Part shown: positions 61,952 to 64,000 of the stretch, piece by piece
How positions within the stretch are numbered: the first letter of the stretch is position 1
How the letters are laid out: each line of letters begins with the position of its first letter
Assembly: GCA_965153355.1 (NCBI GenBank)
Contig: OZ231128.1
Coordinates: forward strand, 7,688,001 to 7,752,000
From: Flaccisagitta enflata
Lineage: Eukaryota; Chaetognatha; Sagittoidea; Aphragmophora
Direction of reading: 5' to 3'
DNA: 64,000 nucleotides
Position numbers and translations under genes: made by a program
Notes under the pieces: model-generated
The model's database searches: none
What the model saw: only the letters and a program-made list of their open reading frames with translations
Told to the model about the DNA's origin: nothing

Positions 61952-62660
61952 AAAAAGGCGTCTATCTATCTTCTCCTGCACGTAGATCGGGGTCTCTGAC
62001 CTTGGTGTAAGTTATTCACGGAGTGCCATTTCTCCTATCTCTCAAGGCCCAATATCACACACTAAATGGGTTCATACTGTGGCCTTGATCGTACAAATAC
62101 CGGAACACGAAAAACGACACTTTTTATGTAAAGACTACAATTACCGTAATACATAAACGAGACATCATGATATATGTGAAGACTGCTTCCATAACAGTGA
62201 TTTGGTCGTATATTAGCAAGCTGTATTTTGGGAGTTTACCGTAATCAAACCCAAAGCGATTTAGCTGTTGATGAAACTATTTTTTTAGATTTAGTTACTT
62301 AGGCTCTTAGAAAACTCTGGGCTCATTTGTGGCTGCATAGCAAGATGTTTGCTCATCGTGAGACATGAATCATAATCAGAGGTGAAGCCCTATCTCTCAA
62401 GGAAAGCTAGAGGATTGCTCGTCTTTCATCCTTTCTCTGGATGAAGTGCTCAGAGACAGACACACTGACATACAACATAACAGTGTCTTTATGAGAGCAT
62501 CTTATGGTATTTCTAGTACTTTTAAACCGCATTCAAACAACTACTGACTCAAAAACCCACATAATTTGCGATGAATACACAAAGAATGATCAGTGGAATC
62601 TGTATACCTCACATTTTATTATTGTAAATGAACTAAAGTCATTTAAATTCATTAAAGACA
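61952..62660. other. No gene seen
   Basis: Mixed-composition DNA without repeats or a supported frame. Confidence 0.5.
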
Positions 62661-62664
62661 ATAA

Positions 62665-63066
62665 TAGTCGCAAAAGCGTTACATGGTCAGCGGTACCCGA
62701 TGCTCCTAAGTTTGTGTGGGAATGAGATGAAGAGAGGGGCCAATGACCTATGATTCCACATAGGGTATTTTTCTCCGATTTAAGAAGCTGCTTTGGGGGA
62801 CTGAGAAAAATGAAAAATCTGAAAAATCTGATTTAGGGTTTGACAGGCGTAATTTGGGGTCTTGGAAGCCTGATTTAGGGTCAGGAAGGCCTGATTTGGG
62901 GTCTGGGAGGCCTAATTTAGAGTCTAGGTGGCCTAATTTGGGGTCTGAGAGGCATGATATGGGGTCCGAGAGGCTCATTTTGAGACTTCAGGGGGGGATG
63001 GAAACCGGAGAAAATTGCCCCATGTGGAATCATAGGTCATCGGCCCCTCCTAGGCCACTACCCAAA
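62665..63066. mobile_element. Family B element
   Basis: AATAGTCGCAAAAGCGTTAC, GGTCAGCGGTACCCGATGC and GGGGCCAATGACCTATGATT, then about eight units of GGGGTCTGGGAGGCCTAATTT. The right arm AATCATAGGTCATCGGCCCC is the inverse of the left. Confidence 0.75.
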
Positions 63067-63209
63067 AGAGAAAATGGAAAGTAAACCAAAAAGTATGGTT
63101 CTTTCACCGAGATGTTATCGTTGACATTCAAAGATACTATATACACTACACACACTGGGAAGTGTGCAGGCTGGAGCAATCCAGTAAGTCGGCCCCTAGT
63201 TCTGTCTTA

Positions 63210-63227
63210 CAGTTGTTGTTGTTATCG

Positions 63228-63305
<78 letters not shown>

Positions 63306-63306
63306 T

Positions 63307-63358
<52 letters not shown>

Positions 63359-63378
63359 GCTGTCTCTTGTTGTTGTTT

Positions 63379-63458
<80 letters not shown>

Positions 63459-63540
63459 GCTGTTGTTGTTGTTGTTGTTGTTGTTTCTTGTTGTTGTTGT
63501 TGTTGTTTTTGTTATTGTTGTTGTTGTTGTTGTTGTTTCC
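63210..63540. repeat. (GTT)n array, about 110 units
   Basis: GTT with rare GTC, GCT, TTT and CTCTT interruptions. It would encode polyQ in one minus-strand frame, but no flanking gene structure is seen. Confidence 0.97.
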
Positions 63541-63544
63541 GGTT

Positions 63545-63925
63545 CTCAGCCTCGAGGCCCATATCCCAGCCTCAAGGCCCAAATCCCAGTCTTGAGGCCC
63601 AAATCCCAGTCTTGAGGCCCAAACCCAACCTCAATGCCCAATCCCCAATGCTAAAGCCCCAATTCCAGCCACAAGGGATGAGAGCCTCAGGACTGGGATT
63701 TGGGCCTCAAGGTTGAGATATGGGCCTCGAGGCTGGGGGAGGGGAGGTGTGGAGGAGGAGAAGAAGGAGAAGGAGAAGGAGGAGAAAATCCCCCATATGT
63801 GTGAAAGCATAGATCATCGACCCCTTCGGGGTAGCTGCCCTGCTCCCCCCTCAATTTCAACCACCTCCTACTTAGGCAGGGCAAGGGTACTGCTGACCAT
63901 CTAACACTTTTGCGACTATTTCTTT
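63545..63925. mobile_element. Family B right part with full outer end
   Basis: 20-bp units (AGGCCCAAATCCCAGTCTTG) that flip orientation near 63680, then CCCCCATATGTGTGAAAGC, ATCATCGACCCCTTCGGGG, CTGCCCTGC, and finally TACTGCTGACCATCTAACAC and TTTTGCGACTATT. The last block is the inverse of the head at 62665. Confidence 0.75.
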
Positions 63926-64000
63926 TATTTTCGGCGTTTTTGAGCTTTTTGAGCATACAGCTCCTGCCCAGATGCCCTAGTGACCTTCTCCAGCATTGCC

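Noticed and set aside
63112-63716. Poly-Cys/Leu/Val frames of over 160 codons
   Set aside because: They are translations of a (GTT)n microsatellite.

Overview
This window is eukaryotic, most likely from a metazoan invertebrate. It has spliceable exons with GT-AG borders, dense microsatellites and minisatellites, no operons, and two BEL/Pao-type LTR retrotransposons, a superfamily known from animal genomes. No tRNA, rRNA or CRISPR array was seen. Most of the DNA is transposable elements, their relics and tandem repeats. One clear host gene fragment is visible (two last exons, + strand, 2982-3554), plus a few small coding-like pieces that I cannot name.

Layout. 1-2509 is the 5' part of a BEL/Pao-like element on the minus strand: a gag start and a putative LTR. 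2982-3692 holds the host gene's two last exons and a polyA signal. 3909-4927 is a 1,019-bp Tc1/mariner-type inverted-repeat element inserted at TA inside a CCAGAC minisatellite. 5545-10304 is a run of tandem repeats (67-bp satellite, 166-bp, 19-bp and 40-bp palindromic units). 10778-16521 is a minus-strand Ty3/gypsy element (gag, protease, RT-RNaseH, integrase) with two frameshifts in pol and its 3' end cut by a small dispersed repeat. 16522-27411 is AT-rich repeat-laden DNA with a decayed C2H2 zinc-finger exon, a 4.4-kb inverted pair and many copies of two short dispersed families.

The centre of the window is a nested retroelement, 27412-56624. The outer element has 405/407-bp LTRs, a GCTT target duplication, a large leader ORF1 (1,176 aa, RGG-rich, C-terminal zinc motif), a gag-pol ORF2 (2,460 codons, zinc knuckles, protease, RT, RNase H, integrase) and an env-like membrane glycoprotein gene. 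A second, BEL/Pao-type element (28095-41426, 914-bp LTRs differing at 2 sites, AAAGT target duplication) sits inside the env gene. Outer ORF2 carries a recent in-frame 786-bp tandem duplication of the RT-thumb/RNase H region. ORF1 and ORF2 meet at a stop where a +1 shift would fuse them. Between pol and env, on the opposite strand, lies a candidate two-exon gene for a small single-pass membrane protein. The inner BEL element has gag and pol in one frame split by a single TGA-CTG, and a third ORF of unknown function after pol.

56625-64000 is again dispersed repeats. It includes inverted-repeat elements with GC-rich hairpin tips around 20-bp minisatellites, a Tc1 transposase relic, an assembly gap and (GTT)n arrays. 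The outer retroelement landed in a copy of one of the short dispersed repeats, so its two flanks (27380-27411 and 56625 onward) are halves of one repeat.
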